NCBI RefSeq assembly: GCF_003664325.1
Contig: NZ_RCDA01000001.1
Location: 868,001-932,000, forward strand
Length of the DNA: 64,000 nt
Reading direction: 5' to 3'
From: Alkalispirillum mobile
GTDB taxonomy: Bacteria > Pseudomonadota > Gammaproteobacteria > Nitrococcales > Halorhodospiraceae
A program made the position numbers and the translations under genes. The stretch's first letter is position 1, and the number at the start of each line of letters is the position of its first letter. Positions 1 to 14,725 of the stretch are shown here, piece after piece. A model generated the notes under the pieces. The model was not told where the DNA came from. It ran no database searches and saw only the letters and a program-made list of their open reading frames with translations.

Positions 1-1
1 C

Positions 2-148
2 TCCAACCTGATCTTCCTCTCGCCGCCGGTCTCACTGCTGCTGCTGCACTTTATCGTGGGGGAAGCGCTGCTGCCCTCCACCTTGGTGGGTCTGGTGTTG
101 ATCCTCGCCGGACTGGGGTTGCAGCAACAGGGCCGCCAGACAAGCTGA
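2..148 (+). CDS. EamA/DMT-family transporter, C-terminal fragment
   Basis: The window opens inside this gene; only the last 48 codons and a TGA stop are present. The fragment reads as a very hydrophobic segment (SPPVSLLLLHFIVGEALLPS followed by a second hydrophobic run) ending in a short polar tail. The pattern of a helix, a GE-x-L-x-P-S-x-x-G turn and a last helix is typical of the final two membrane segments of EamA (drug/metabolite transporter superfamily) proteins. The substrate cannot be judged. It is convergent with trmO, with 24 bases between the stops. Confidence 0.6.
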   Translation, partial: SNLIFLSPPVSLLLLHFIVGEALLPSTLVGLVLILAGLGLQQQGRQTS

Positions 149-172
149 CATCTCGCCCCGGGCGCAACTCGG

Positions 173-904
173 CTACGCCCCGACCCGCTGCACGCCCAGG
201 ACCTCCACCACCCCTTCGACCACCCGCCAGTGGACATCCAGGTCATAGAGGCGCACCCCGTACTGCCGCCCGGCGCTCTTTTGATAGGCCGGACGCGGGT
301 CCGCCGCGAGCACCGCCTCGATCAAGGCGACCAGCCCTGCATGCCGCCCGGCCTCCGCCTCGGCCCGCCTGCGGGCAGCGTCGGTCCAGACCACTCGCAG
401 CAGCGGGTCCGGGGCCGTGGCGGCAAACCCACCCCGGGCATCGGGGACCGCATCGCAGTAGGGCACGTAGGGCTTCACGTCCAGCAATGGCGTGCGGTCC
501 AGCAGGTCGGGGCCTCGGATCACGATGCGGGCCCGGGGCCCGGACAGGTCCGCCTCGGCCAGGCGCACCAGGCTTAGTCCCATGGGGTTGGGCCGGTAGG
601 GGGCGCGGGTCGCGAACACGCCGAGGCGCCGGTTGCCCCCAAGCCGCGGCGGGCGCACGGTCAGCCCGCCCTGCCCCTTCCCGGCGTGAAACCAGGTGAC
701 CAGCCACAGGTGGCTAAAGGCCTCGATGCCCTGCCAGGCCTCGGGGCGGTCGTGGGGTGCATCCAGATCCAGGGTACCCGGGATGGCCTCCACCAGCCCG
801 CCCTGACGGGGGATGCCGAACCGCTCCGGGAACGGCGTACGGACCCGGCCAATGGGTTGGATCGGGGGCAATTCGGCCACCCCTCCCGGTAGTCGATCAA
901 CCAC
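173..904 (-). CDS. trmO: tRNA (N6-threonylcarbamoyladenosine(37)-N6)-methyltransferase TrmO
   Basis: 243 residues, the usual length for the TrmO (TsaA/YaeB) family, which methylates t6A37 of threonine tRNAs using SAM. Family hallmarks are visible: PIGRVRTPF near the N-terminus, SHLWLVTWFH, VRPPRLGGN, GVFATRAPYRPNPMGLSLV, and DVKPYVPYCDAVPDA. The C-terminal part (DPRPAYQKSAGRQYGVRLYDLDVHWRV) also matches the family. The frame starts with GTG at 904 and overlaps the recD stop by 8 bases, so it is probably the last gene of the recCBD transcript. No functional link to recombination is implied by this. Confidence 0.93.
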   Translation of the reverse strand: MVDRLPGGVAELPPIQPIGRVRTPFPERFGIPRQGGLVEAIPGTLDLDAPHDRPEAWQGIEAFSHLWLVTWFHAGKGQGGLTVRPPRLGGNRRLGVFATRAPYRPNPMGLSLVRLAEADLSGPRARIVIRGPDLLDRTPLLDVKPYVPYCDAVPDARGGFAATAPDPLLRVVWTDAARRRAEAEAGRHAGLVALIEAVLAADPRPAYQKSAGRQYGVRLYDLDVHWRVVEGVVEVLGVQRVGA

Positions 905-3027
905 TTTCCGACACGCTCCCGTCCATCAATGCGCCCCGCAATCCCCCGCTGCGCAAGGTGCGCTGGCCCATGGCCCGGGCAAGCACCCGCGGCTCACTGC
1001 TGAGCAGGGTGAACCAGCGGCTGGCGCGGGTGATGCCGGTATAGAGCAGTTCGCGGGTCAGAACCGGGCTGTTGCGGTCCGGGAGTACCAGCGCCGCGTG
1101 GCGGAACTCCGAGCCCTGGGCCTTGTGTACCGTCAGCGCGTAGGCGGTCTCCACCTGCTCCAGCCGGCTGGGCAGCACCCAGCGGATGCGGCCGCTGCCA
1201 TCGTTGGCCAAAAAGGCCACCCGCAGCAGGTCCCGGGCCCCATCGGCCGCGGCGAGTGCCGGCTCCGGGCCGGCCTGCCCCTGGGCCAGCCAGGCCGGCA
1301 CCGCCAACGTGACCCCCATATCACCGTTGATCAGCCCCAGGTCGTAGTCGTTGCGGGTGACGATCACCGGCCGGCCCGCATACCAAACGCCCTCACCGCG
1401 CACCAGGCCACGATCGCGCAGGGCGGCGGCGATCCGCTGGTTCAGCGTCTCCACGCCCCAGGGCCCACGCCGCACCGCCGCCAGCAGTTGGAAGGCGCCC
1501 TGGGCCTGCAGGACCCCACGGGCCCAGTCCTCCCACGCGGTGCGCGGGGCATCGGGCGCGGGACGCCCCTGGTGCAGCACCTGCAGGTAGTGCTGCTGGC
1601 CCGCGGGCACAGCACCGTCGGTCGACGGCGCGAAGTGTTCGCCCCCGCCGCTGACTGCTAGCGCCTCGAGGCGCGCGTCCTCCGGCCCGGCCAGGTCCAG
1701 TCGGGCAATATCAGGGTGGCGCCCGCGCTCGGCAAACAGCCCCTCGGCATCCCGGACCACCCCATCATTCACGGCGCGGGCGAGACGACCAATGCCGCTC
1801 TCGGCACCGAAGCGGTGGCTGTACCGGAGCATGACGATGTGCTGATCCAGGGGGCGACCGGCGCTGTCCTGGTAGTGCCGGGGAATGGCTTCGCCGGAGA
1901 CCCCGGCCAGCCAGGCCGCGGTCTCCGGGGTGTAGTGGCCGCCATCCGCCCGGTGGCAGAGCTCGCCCATCACCGCCCCGGCCTCCACCGACGCCAGCTG
2001 GTCCTTGTCGCCCAGGAGAATCAGCCGGGCTCGGGCGGGTAGTGCATCCAGCAGGCTGGCCATCAGCTCCAGGTCGATCATGGAGGCCTCGTCCACCACC
2101 AGCACATCCAGCGGCAACGGCCGGCCGGCGTGGTGGCGAAAATGGCGGCTGCCCGGCCGGGCGCCGAGCAGACGGTGCACGGTGGTAACCTCGGTGGGTA
2201 TCCGTGCCCGCAACGCCTCCCCACCGGTAACGCCCGCCAGCGGCAACCGGTCCAGGGCGCCGGCCACGGAGGCGTTGAGCCGGGCGGCGGCCTTGCCGGT
2301 GGGCGCGGCCATGCGAATGCGCAGGGGCGCGCCCGCCCGGGCCGACTCGCGCAGCGCCTGCAACAGCACCAGCAGGCGCAGGACGGTGGTGGTCTTGCCG
2401 GTTCCGGGTCCGCCGGTGATCACCGAAAAGCCCCGGCCGGCAGCCAGGGCGCAGGCCAGCCGTTGCCAATCCGGCCCCTCACCGGCCGCACCAGCAAACA
2501 GGGTGTCGAGCCAACGGCGGGCCTCCTCCGGGTCCAGCGCCTCTTGCCAGCTCGCGGCATCGGCCATGCGTGCCCGCAGTACCGCGCCGATGCGCTGCTC
2601 GCAGGCCCAGTACCGGCGCAGGTAAAGCCGCGGACCCCGGCGCACCAGCGGGCTATTACCGGGCCCGGACTGGACCAGTTCCGGGGCATCCAGCGCCGCG
2701 TCCAGCGCCCGCGGGCATACGCCCGCCAGGCAGCGCGAGGGACGTGGCGGGGGAGTATCGGCCGGTTCGCCGCCCTCCGGGGGCAGGGACAGGGTGGTAT
2801 CCGGGTCGGCGAGCAGCGCCGGCAGGTCCAGGCAGACGTGGCCCCGCCCCACCTGGTGGCTGGCCAGCGCTGCACAGAGCAGCAGCAACGGCGAGGCGTC
2901 CGGTGCCTGCTCCAGCAGGAAGGCGGCCAGGGCGCGGTCGAGGGGGCGCAGCCAGCCGTGCGCCACCCAGCGGTCCAGCAGCGCCAGGGTGTCGCCGGCG
3001 GTGGCCGGCAGGGCAACAGCGGTACGG

Positions 3028-3035
<8 letters not shown>
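897..3035 (-). CDS. recD: Exodeoxyribonuclease V alpha subunit, RecD helicase
   Basis: 712-residue superfamily 1B helicase; as RecD it is the fast 5'-3' motor of RecBCD, which resects double-strand ends and loads RecA. Walker A (TGGPGTGKTTT) is near residue 210, the DEAS Walker B motif (VVDEASMIDLELMASLLDAL) is near 315, and a late helicase motif (YALTVHKAQGSEF) is near 650. The first ~180 residues are the less conserved RecB-contact domain. The ATG start overlaps the recB stop by 8 bases, and the gene is followed by overlapping trmO. Somewhat longer than the E. coli protein (about 608 residues). Confidence 0.95.
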
Positions 3036-6764
<3,729 letters not shown>

Positions 6765-6768
<4 letters not shown>

Positions 6769-9700
6769 GCCACCCTCCCGGCCTGGTCGTGGCGCTGCAC
6801 GGCCTGGTGCAGCGGCCGGTAGAGCGCATCGCGCCAGCGGGCGAAGTCCGGGTCCGCCAGCAGCCAGTCGGCCTGCGGGTAGACCCGCAGCAGGTAGGGG
6901 TCGCGCTGGGCCTCCCCGGGCGTGTGTTCATTGCCGGTGTAGGTTATCAGTGCCTTTTCCAGTGGATCATGCTTGCCGCCAGCCTCGGCATCCAACCAGG
7001 CCATGGCCGTCCTGCAGGCCAACGGCAGGGGCCGGCGCTGACCTGCATCCCAGGCCCGGAGCACCTGCGCCAGGTGGCTGCGGGCCAGTTCGTCGGGCAC
7101 AGGCTGCAGGCTCAGTCCGGTGTCCAGCCCGACCAGCTCGGTGGTGACCGGGCCCGCGAGGGCGTTGGCCACCAGGTGATCGACCCAGGTGGCGAGCAGC
7201 TTCTCGTACCGCCAATCCCGGCTCTTGGCGTCCTTCAACCGGCTGACGTTGTACCCCAGTTGCAGTCGGTGGTGGCCATCGCTGCGCAGGCCCTCCAGCT
7301 CGGATGCCAGTTGCCAGCGGCCGTGGGCCAGCGGCTGCTCGGCGGCGATAGGCGGCACGACCTGCGGGAAGGCCTGCAAGCGCTCGTGGTAGCGCTGCAG
7401 CACGTCTTCGGCCTGGGTGAGCAGCGACGCCGCCACCAGTTCGCCGGCCGTGCCCACCGGCAGGGTTCCGCTGCGGCGCAGCCGGGCCGCCTCCCCTCCC
7501 AGTACCTGCGGCCAGGCCTCCGGCTTGTCCACGGCGCCGAGACCGGTCTGCACCAGCTGCTGGCGAAGCTGCCAGGCGGTGAGCCCGTCCAGCTCGAAGG
7601 GCTCCAGGTCCTCGCTGCCCTCCTGGTCCTCGTCGAAATAGACCCCGAGCCGGTGCTGGAAAAAGGCCTGGACCGGCCGCTGCAGAAAGCGGGCCAGCGT
7701 CGTCGGGGCCAGGGCCACCGGTTCGTCGGCGTGCTCATCCTCCGGCAACGGGGCGTTGTCGGGACCAGCCGCCTCGGCCGGATCGTGCTCGCCGGCCGCA
7801 GCCTGTACCCCCTGCCATTCCCGGGCGTAGGTGAAGTGGCGGGCATCAACGGCGCCGGAGAGGGGAAAATTCACCCGGCTGAAGGGCTGCAGCGGGTGCT
7901 CGGTGGTCAGTTGCTGCAGCAGCGGGCTCTTGTCCGGGCGGGGCTCGTGACCGGCCCCCGCCAGCGCCCAACCGGCGGCCAGGTGATCGCGCAACTGGCC
8001 GATCAGCACCGACGGGGGCCGGGGTTCATTATCGCGGACACTGCGCCCCACCCAGCTGATGTAGAGCTGCTCGCGGGCGGAGAGCAGCGCCTCCAGGAAG
8101 AGATAGCGGTCGTCCTCGCGCCGGGAGCGGTCCCCCGGGCGGTAGTCGTCGGCCATCAGGTCGAAATCGAGCGGCGTGGGGCTGCGCGGATAGTCGCCGT
8201 CGTTCATGCCCAGCAGGCAGACCACGCGGAAGGGGATGGCGCGCATGGGCATCAGGGTGCAGAAGTTGACCGCGCCGGCCAGGAAGCGCTGGCTGAGTCC
8301 ACCCTCGTCCAGGCTGGACAGCCAGTGCTCGCGGACCACGTTCAGCGGCAAGGGCTCATCCAGGGCGGCGGCCTCGCAGTCCGCGGCCCACTGCTCCAGC
8401 GTCTCTTGCAGTTGATCCAGGGTTGTGGCCTCGGTCTCGGTACCCGGGTCGAAGCAGGCATTCAACAGCCACTGTAGCGTCAGCAGCCACTCCGCCGGGG
8501 GCTGCGGCTGGCGCAACCGGGCCCAGGCGGCGTCCAGGGTGGTCAGCAGCTGCTCCAGCGGGCCGAGCAGCCCGGCATCCAGGCCGCCCACCTCGTCGTA
8601 AGGCTCCACCCCCTGCCAGGCCTCGCCGCTGCCCACGGCGTAGCCCAGCAGCATGCGGCGCAGGCCGAAGCGCCAGGTGTTCGCCTCCAGGCCCCCGGGC
8701 AACCCCAGACCGGCCCGTTGTTCCGGCCCCAGCCCCCAGCGGACGCCGGCCCCCTCGGCCCACTGGTGGAGTTGGCGCAGGTCCCCCTCGCGCAGGCCGA
8801 AGCGGCGGCGCAGGGCGGGCACGTCCAGCAGGTCCAGCAGTTCGCTCACCGCGCAGCGGCTCTCGGGCAGGTGGAGCAACCGCTCCAGGGCAATGAGCAC
8901 GGTATCCCGGCCCCGGCTCCCCTGGTCGGACAGGGTATAGGGGATATGGCGCGGGTCGCCCGGCCGGGTCTGGCCGAAGACCGCCTGGATGTGCGGGGCG
9001 TAGCGGTCGATGTCCGGCACCATGACGATGACATCGCGGGGCCGCAGCAGCGGTTTGTCGGGGGCATTGAAGCGCGCCAGAAGCCGGTCATGCAGCACCT
9101 CCACCTCCCGTTGGGGGCTGTGGGCAACGTGAAACTGCAGCGAGGTGTCGTCGGCGGCAACCGCCGGCCAGTGCTCACGGGTCTCGCGCAGGGGCCGCAG
9201 CTCGCGGATGTCCTCCTGCAACTGGTGCAACAGCTGGCCGTTGCCGTGGGGCTGGAAGATATCGATGCGCTGCCAGGACAGCGACTCCAGCAGGTGACGG
9301 TAGTGCTCGGGGTCGTCGTGCTCGTCCAGCAGCCGGATGTAGTCACGGCCCTGCTTGCCCCAGGCCGCCAGCAGGGGCTGGGCGTGGTTGTGCAGTTCGC
9401 TGTCGTCCAGGGTCTCGGGCATGCCCGGCTTGTGCGGTTGGCGCCGCCGCCGGGCGCGCAACAGATCCTTGTCCGCGACGATGTCTGCCCAGAAGTGCTG
9501 ACAGGGGTTGTGCACGCCGACCAGCACCTGGGTGAAGCGGGCCAGCCCTTCCAGTGCCTCGAGCACCTGGTGGGGCAATGACGAGATACCGAACACGATC
9601 AGCCGGCGCGGCAGCCCGGCCGGGCGGGTTGGCAGCTCGCGCAGTGCCGCCAGGTAACGGGCGTGGATGGCCGCCCGGCTGAGCCCGCGCTCGGCGTCGT

Positions 9701-10304
9701 CCATATCCGCCAACAGGGCGCGCCACAGCCGGGGCTGCCAGCGGTCGCGCTCGGCCAGCGGGCGGGGGGCGCGGCCCGGCCCGGCGCACTGGTCCCGGCC
9801 TTCGGCCCAGTCCGCCAACCAGTCGGCCCGGTAGACCTGGTACTGGTCGAACAGATCCGCCAGGCGTTCGGCCAGCTGGTGGCGCTTGCGCCGATCGTCA
9901 TCCCGTTCGAGGAACCCGCGCAGGGGTTCGAACCCGGGCTGTTCCACCAATTGCGGGAGCAGCCTCATCAGCCGCCAGGTCAGCGGCCGCTTGTCGAAGG
10001 GGGAGTCCAGGGGGACCGCCTCGCGGCCCAGCACCTCGCGGTAGGCGGTCCAGGTAAAGCGGGCCGGCAATTGCAACGACAGGCCGGCGGCAATCCCGCA
10101 GCCGGGCTCCTCGCTGTCCGGGTGGGCGGCCAGCGCATGGCTGAGCCATTGGGCCATACCATTGCTCTGGACCAGCACGGTCTCGGTTTCCAGTGGCCGC
10201 AGCGGGTAGGCCTGCATCCACTCCACGATGACCGCCCGCAGGTCCTCCAGGCGGTTGCCGTGCACCGCCATGAAGCCGGGTTGCAGTTCCTCCCCTCCGG
10301 ACAC
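6765..10304 (-). CDS. recC: Exodeoxyribonuclease V gamma subunit, RecC
   Basis: 1179 residues. RecC is the Chi-scanning, inactive helicase-like subunit of RecBCD. Recognisable features: N-terminal HGNRLEDLRAVIVEW and VQSNGMAQWLSHALA (E. coli: HSNRLD, VQSTGMAQWL), FGISSLPHQVLEALEGLARF, and LMPMRAIPFRVVCLLGMNDGDYPRSP. I use the GTG at 10304 because GGAGG lies 6 bases upstream of it; an in-frame ATG at 10271 is possible but its Shine-Dalgarno sequence is too far away. First gene of the recC-recB-recD-trmO overlapping series. Whether this RecC recognises the E. coli Chi octamer cannot be told from sequence alone. Confidence 0.95.
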
Positions 10305-10354
10305 CAGACACCTCCGTTGCCGTTACCCTTGGTACCCCACTTACCCCTCAATCT

Positions 10355-10393
10355 ACACCGCTGCCACGACAGATAGCGTCGTGGCAGCGGTGT
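10355..10393. repeat. Perfect 16-bp inverted repeat upstream of recC
   Basis: Two 16-base arms (ACACCGCTGCCACGAC and its exact complement) flank a 7-base loop, AGATAGC. No T-run follows on either strand. It lies between the chemotaxis gene stop and the recC start, so it could be a processing or termination structure for the upstream transcript, or a protein-binding dyad for recC. Confidence 0.6.
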
Positions 10394-10456
10394 GGCCGGG
10401 GGGGTGCCGGGGGCACCCGATCCGGTGTCGGAGTGTACCGTCAGGAACGGCCCGAC

Positions 10457-10480
10457 GGCCACGGCCATCCGGCCGTGGCC
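10457..10480 (-). terminator. Stem-loop just after the chemotaxis gene
   Basis: Perfect 10-bp GC-rich arms (GGCCACGGCC / GGCCGTGGCC) with a 4-base loop, 7 bases past the stop of the receptor gene. There is no clear U-run, so intrinsic termination is only possible, not certain. Confidence 0.45.
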
Positions 10481-10487
10481 CACAGCG

Positions 10488-12095
10488 TCAGACCCGCAGG
10501 TGGCGCACCAGTTGCTGGAGTTGCTCCATCTGACCGCCGATGCTTTCGGTGGCCTGCTGGGTCTCCGCGGCGGAACGCTCGGTGCGCTGCGCTACGCCCG
10601 CAATGCTGGTGATCCGCTGGTCCATCTCCTGTGCCACGTGGCTCTGCTGCTCCGCGGCGGTGGCGATTTGCTGGGTCATCTCGTTGATGTGGGCCACGGA
10701 ACCGACGATCCCGGTCAACGCCTCCCCTGCAGCACGAGTCTGCTCGACCCCGGCCCGGCTGCGCTCCTGGCTGGCCCGGGTGGCATTCACCGATGCACCG
10801 GTATTCTCTTGAAGCCGATCGACGATCTTGCGGATCTCCCCGGTGGACTGCTGGGTGTTCTGCGCCAGGCTGCGGACCTCGTCTGCCACCACGGCAAACC
10901 CCCGCCCCTGGTCGCCGGCACGGGCCGCCTCGATGGCCGCGTTGAGCGCCAGCAGATTGGTCTGCTCGGCAATGCCGTTGATCACGTCCACCACCTTGGT
11001 GATTTCGTCACTCTCGACCTGCAATGCCTCCATCCGTTCGGCCAACGCTTCCATCTGCTCGGCCAGCTCCTGTACCGTCTCAGCGGCACGGGTCACCTCC
11101 CTCTGGCCCTCGTTGGCACGCTCGTCGGCATCACGGGCGGAGTTGGCAGCGTCAGAGGTGTTCCTGGCCACTTCCTGCACCGTGGCCACCATCTCATTCA
11201 TGGCGGTGGCCACCTGGTCGATGTCGCCGGCCTGCTCTTTGACGCCCGCCGTTGTCTCGCCCATGGCGGCCGTGACCTGCTGGGTGCCGGTGCCCACCTG
11301 ATCCGCCGTCTGGTGCACGCCGTGGACCACCTGGCCGATCTGGTCGAGCATATCGTTGTAGGCGGTGACCATCTCACCGACCTCGTTGTCCTTGTAGGGC
11401 GTGCTCAACCGCTGGGTGAAATCACCCCCCGCAACCGCCCCCATGCGCTGGCGAACGGCATCGATCTGGTCCATCAGCCAACTGAGGCCGAACATGCGAC
11501 CCAGCACCACGAGAACGAGAATGGCTAACGCCATGGCACCGGATATGCTCTGGTTGATGGTGATGGAGCGCTGAAAATCGTCGCTCATCATGCCGACAGC
11601 TCGGTTCATTTCCTGCAGCACCTCGGGGGAGAGCTCGTGCACGCGCTCCAACGCCCCCTGCTCGGCGGGGTCATCCATGTAGCGGAACAAAGCTGCCCGG
11701 TACGCCTCCCAAAGCTCCAGCACGTGTTCCAGTTGGGCGCGGGTCTCGGCATCATCCACGGATCGAATACCCAACTCCTCACTGCCTTCCAGCAGGCCGG
11801 CATGGGCCTGCTCCCAGGTCCGGGCAGTGGCCTCGACCGTGGCCCGGGACTCGACCCCCTCGGCGGCCATCATGGCCTCCTTGGCGACCCGCTGGCTGAG
11901 CATGCGCTGCGCACCCGCCACATCAATCGCCCGCCCGGAGGCAGCGTCGACGCTCATGTAGAGAAACCCTGCCGAGCCCAACGCCAACAGAAAGATCAGT
12001 GCATAGGAGAAGAGGAACTGATGGTCCAGCCGGCGCAGGCCGATACCGCGCAGCGCACCGTGGAGTAGTTGGGCGATTTCATCTCTGATTGCCAT
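10488..12095 (-). CDS. Methyl-accepting chemotaxis protein with PilJ-type sensor domain
   Basis: 535 residues. An N-terminal membrane segment (about residues 27-48) is followed by a sensor region beginning [21 protein letters not shown], the signature of the type IV pilus methyl-accepting (PilJ/NarX-like) helical domain. A second membrane segment lies at about 188-210. A HAMP-like stretch (about 211-270) and a long coiled-coil signalling domain follow, with the hairpin tip [20 protein letters not shown] near residue 375. No C-terminal CheR-docking pentapeptide is present (it ends VRHLRV). It should signal to CheA/CheW in a flagellar or pilus pathway; no che genes lie nearby and the ligand is unknown. 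Confidence 0.92.
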   Translation of the reverse strand: MAIRDEIAQLLHGALRGIGLRRLDHQFLFSYALIFLLALGSAGFLYMSVDAASGRAIDVAGAQRMLSQRVAKEAMMAAEGVESRATVEATARTWEQAHAGLLEGSEELGIRSVDDAETRAQLEHVLELWEAYRAALFRYMDDPAEQGALERVHELSPEVLQEMNRAVGMMSDDFQRSITINQSISGAMALAILVLVVLGRMFGLSWLMDQIDAVRQRMGAVAGGDFTQRLSTPYKDNEVGEMVTAYNDMLDQIGQVVHGVHQTADQVGTGTQQVTAAMGETTAGVKEQAGDIDQVATAMNEMVATVQEVARNTSDAANSARDADERANEGQREVTRAAETVQELAEQMEALAERMEALQVESDEITKVVDVINGIAEQTNLLALNAAIEAARAGDQGRGFAVVADEVRSLAQNTQQSTGEIRKIVDRLQENTGASVNATRASQERSRAGVEQTRAAGEALTGIVGSVAHINEMTQQIATAAEQQSHVAQEMDQRITSIAGVAQRTERSAAETQQATESIGGQMEQLQQLVRHLRV

Positions 12096-12240
12096 GGTGT
12101 GCCACCTTGACCCGGTTTATGGATGGGCGGCGAAGGCGCGCCCAAGCAAAGGCGCGCGGCCCATGCCCGAGCGCGCATATGATTGATACCATATGCACCT
12201 TCACCGCTACTCTGCGGTATCGGCAGGGCTGCCCGGGCCT

Positions 12241-13350
12241 TTAGCCCGACGCCAGCGGTGGGTAGTCGGTGTAACCTCGCTCATCCCCGCCGTAGAAGGT
12301 CTGCTCGTCCCATTCGTTCCACGGGGCATTCCGGCGGACACGCTCGGCCAGGTCCGGGTTGGCAATGGCGGGGCGACCGAAGGAGACCAGGTCACACCGG
12401 CCGTCACTGATCCGCGCCCTCGCCTCCTCCGCGTTGTAGGCGCCATTACCGATGTAGGTCCCGGAGAGAACGCACCGAATGGCATCGACCACCTCCTCCG
12501 GCCGACCATTGGCATGGTTGCCCTGGAACGAATCCTCCACCACCTCGATGTAGGCAATACCCGCCTCGTCCAGGGCCCGGGCAAACGCCCCGAAAGTGGC
12601 TACCGGGTCCTCGTCCCGCATGTCATTGAAACTGCCGGTCGGGCTCACGCGGACACCAATCCGGCCGGCGGGCCAGACCTGCTTGACCGCCTCCACGACC
12701 ATCAGCGGGAAACGGAGCCGGTTTTCGAGACTGCCCCCGTATTCATCGCTACGCTGATTGCTGCCACTGCGCAAAAACTGGTCGATCAGGTAACCGTTCG
12801 CGCAATGGATCTCTACCCCGTCGAAACCCGCTGCCTTGGCATTCTCGGCACCCTGACGGTATTGCTCGACCACGCCCGGAATCTCATCGCTACGCAAGGC
12901 GCGGGGCTCCAGGACCTCCACCATGCCGGATTCGGCGCTGATAAATGTCATGGCCCCCTCGGGCTTCAAGGCCGACGGGGCCACTGGCTGCGCGCCGCCG
13001 GGCTGCAACTCCGGCCGCGAAATACGCCCCACGTGCCACAGCTGGGCATGGATCCGGCCGCCGGCCCGGTGCACGGCTTCGGTAACACCGCGCCAGCCCG
13101 CCACCTGCTCTGAGGAGTGGATGCCGGGGGTAAAGGCATACCCCTTGCCTTGAGGTGAGACCTGGGTGGCCTCGCTGATGATCAGCCCCATGCCGGCCCG
13201 CTGGGCATAGTATTCCGCGTTAAGGGCTGTCGGCACATCGCCGGGCTGACCGGCACGGGACCGGGTCAGCGGGGCCATCACAATGCGGTTGGGCAGAGTC
13301 AGGTCGCCCAACTGATATGTCTGGCAGAGGATATCGTCGGTTGCGCTCAC
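12241..13350 (-). CDS. Old Yellow Enzyme family flavin oxidoreductase (NemA-like alkene reductase)
   Basis: 369 residues, the normal length for FMN-binding OYE proteins that reduce activated C=C bonds or nitro groups with NAD(P)H. Evidence: N-terminal LPNRIVMAPLTRSRA, IHAQLWHVGRISRP, the substrate-binding His/Asn pair in VEIHCANGYLIDQFLRSGSN, RSDEYGGSLENRLRF, and a C-terminal FMN phosphate region (DLVSFGRPAIANPDL). The start is GTG at 13350 with AGGAGG 8 bases upstream. It stands alone between the chemotaxis gene and tRNA-Val. Physiological substrate unknown. Confidence 0.92.
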   Translation of the reverse strand: MSATDDILCQTYQLGDLTLPNRIVMAPLTRSRAGQPGDVPTALNAEYYAQRAGMGLIISEATQVSPQGKGYAFTPGIHSSEQVAGWRGVTEAVHRAGGRIHAQLWHVGRISRPELQPGGAQPVAPSALKPEGAMTFISAESGMVEVLEPRALRSDEIPGVVEQYRQGAENAKAAGFDGVEIHCANGYLIDQFLRSGSNQRSDEYGGSLENRLRFPLMVVEAVKQVWPAGRIGVRVSPTGSFNDMRDEDPVATFGAFARALDEAGIAYIEVVEDSFQGNHANGRPEEVVDAIRCVLSGTYIGNGAYNAEEARARISDGRCDLVSFGRPAIANPDLAERVRRNAPWNEWDEQTFYGGDERGYTDYPPLASG

Positions 13351-13675
13351 TCGGTGGTCCTCCTAGAGACGTACAGAACAGGCTACGCATTGGGACCGCA
13401 TGACCGATGTATCGTTTCCTGGACACTCGGCCAGTGTGAATCCGCACTGACCACAGGACATGAACAGTGGATACACCGTCAAGTAAGGCAATACCACTTC
13501 CTGATTCTCAAGTAGCCGGTTCGGCACGTGGCCCTGAAGCCACCAACAGGGGAGGCAATCCGAAGTCTGGCATCCGAGCAAGCGGCACACCAGGGAAACT
13601 GGCTTTATTTCAGATGGATACGCCCGCTATTGACATGCCAAACGCTCAATGTAGAATACCCCACTCGAACACGAC
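13351..13675. other. Intergenic region between the OYE gene and tRNA-Val
   Basis: 325 bases with lower GC than the flanks. The left end holds the ribosome-binding site of the minus-strand OYE gene; the right end holds the tRNA promoter listed separately. A minus-strand open frame in the middle, containing two CxxC-like pairs, is not supported by a ribosome-binding site or recognised family. I see no convincing gene. Confidence 0.5.
13630..13657 (+). promoter_or_regulatory. Sigma70-type promoter of tRNA-Val
   Basis: TTGACA (13630-13635) and TAGAAT (13652-13657) are separated by 16 bases. Transcription would begin about 10 bases before the mature tRNA at 13676. The -35 box is a perfect consensus match. 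Confidence 0.75.
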
Positions 13676-13752
13676 AGGCGCGTAGCTCAGCTGGTTAGAG
13701 CACCACCTTGACATGGTGGGGGTCGGTGGTTCGAGTCCACTCGCGCCTACCA
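13676..13752 (+). tRNA. tRNA-Val (anticodon GAC)
   Basis: 77 bases folding as a cloverleaf: acceptor AGGCGCG pairs with CGCGCCT, the anticodon stem CCACC/GGTGG encloses loop TTGACAT with anticodon GAC, the T arm contains GTTCGAGTC, and the 3' CCA is encoded. It has its own promoter and is followed by an intrinsic terminator. Confidence 0.97.
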
Positions 13753-13763
13753 GATTACCAAGT

Positions 13764-13802
13764 AAAAACGGCGACTTGCGGCATGTCCGGGTCGCCGTTT
13801 TT
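13764..13802 (+). terminator. Intrinsic terminator after tRNA-Val
   Basis: Arms AAAAACGGCGAC (13764-13775) and GTCGCCGTTTTT (13791-13802) form a stem ending in a T-run, 11 bases after the tRNA. Confidence 0.85.
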
Positions 13803-13924
13803 GCGTTTGCCGTCCGCAGACGGCGCCGAACGCCCTTTCCAAGACCGCCACGGTGGGCCCAGCAGCGCACCGCCCTGACCTCCTTCCACTCGAGCACCAC
13901 CTTGAGTGCTGCCGACTCCGACAG

Positions 13925-14725
13925 TCACACCGCGGGCGGTCCGTCCACCTCCTCCACCGTCACCGCGATACGGCTGGGGTACATGGGGGGGCCAAACTGG
14001 TTGAAGATCGCCACGTCCGCAGCATCCCGGCCGCAGGCAACCGTCACCCGCTTCCCGCTGTCCTCCTTCTGGGTGGCGTCGAAGGCGACCCAGCGCCCGC
14101 CCACGTAAGCCTCGAACCAGGCGTGGAAATCCATGGGCTCCAGCCCGTGGAGGAACCCCACCACCATCCGGGCCGGTATGCAGAGCCCCCGGCACAGGGC
14201 AATGCCCAGGTGCGCGAATTCCCGGCAAACCCCCTCTCGGGCCTGGTTCAGTTCCACGGCCGACAGCTGGAAATGGGGCGAGTCCGGGTTAAAGCGCACA
14301 TGCTCCCGAATCCACGCCGTGATCCTGGCCACCTGGTCGTAGCCAGGCCGGGCATCCTCGACGATGGACCACGCCATCTGCATGAAGCGATCGGACTCGC
14401 AATAACGGCTGGGCAGCAGGTAGGTCAACACGTCATCGGGCAGGTCCTGCACTTCCACGAAGCTCCCGCCTTCGGCGTCATCAGACTCGTCAGGAATGAA
14501 GACATCCGCCGAAGTTCGGATCAAAAAGCGACCGGGAGGCGACATCAGCCGCTGGCACAGGTTGCCGTAACTGTCCGTGTACTCCATGGCCGGCACGCTG
14601 GGGCACAAGACGTACGTCTCCCGGGCCACCCACTGCCGTCTGCCGCTGCGAGGGCGAAGCATGAGCACGAAGGGTGCGGGCAGGCTCTCACTGAACTCGA
14701 TTTCACAACCGGTACGTAACCACAT
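13925..14725 (-). CDS. Transglutaminase-like cysteine protease of the Anbu cluster
   Basis: 266 residues from ATG at 14725, chosen because AGGAG lies 8 bases upstream; a longer upstream frame has composition unlike the rest. An N-terminal beta-rich region (about 1-140) precedes a transglutaminase core: the catalytic Cys lies in EGVCREFAHLGIALCRGLCIPARMV, His in MDFHAWFEAYVGGRWVAFDAT, and Asp in that last stretch. Such bacterial proteins are thought to cleave or make isopeptide/peptide bonds. It is divergent from the ATP-grasp/alpha-E genes, the arrangement repeatedly seen around Anbu in proteobacteria. Substrate unknown. Confidence 0.9.
   Translation of the reverse strand: MWLRTGCEIEFSESLPAPFVLMLRPRSGRRQWVARETYVLCPSVPAMEYTDSYGNLCQRLMSPPGRFLIRTSADVFIPDESDDAEGGSFVEVQDLPDDVLTYLLPSRYCESDRFMQMAWSIVEDARPGYDQVARITAWIREHVRFNPDSPHFQLSAVELNQAREGVCREFAHLGIALCRGLCIPARMVVGFLHGLEPMDFHAWFEAYVGGRWVAFDATQKEDSGKRVTVACGRDAADVAIFNQFGPPMYPSRIAVTVEEVDGPPAV

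Noticed and set aside
12241-13675. A short cysteine-containing minus-strand frame at about 13363-13590 as a small zinc-ribbon gene
   Set aside because: No ribosome-binding site, unusual composition, and overlap with the OYE ribosome-binding region and the tRNA upstream region.
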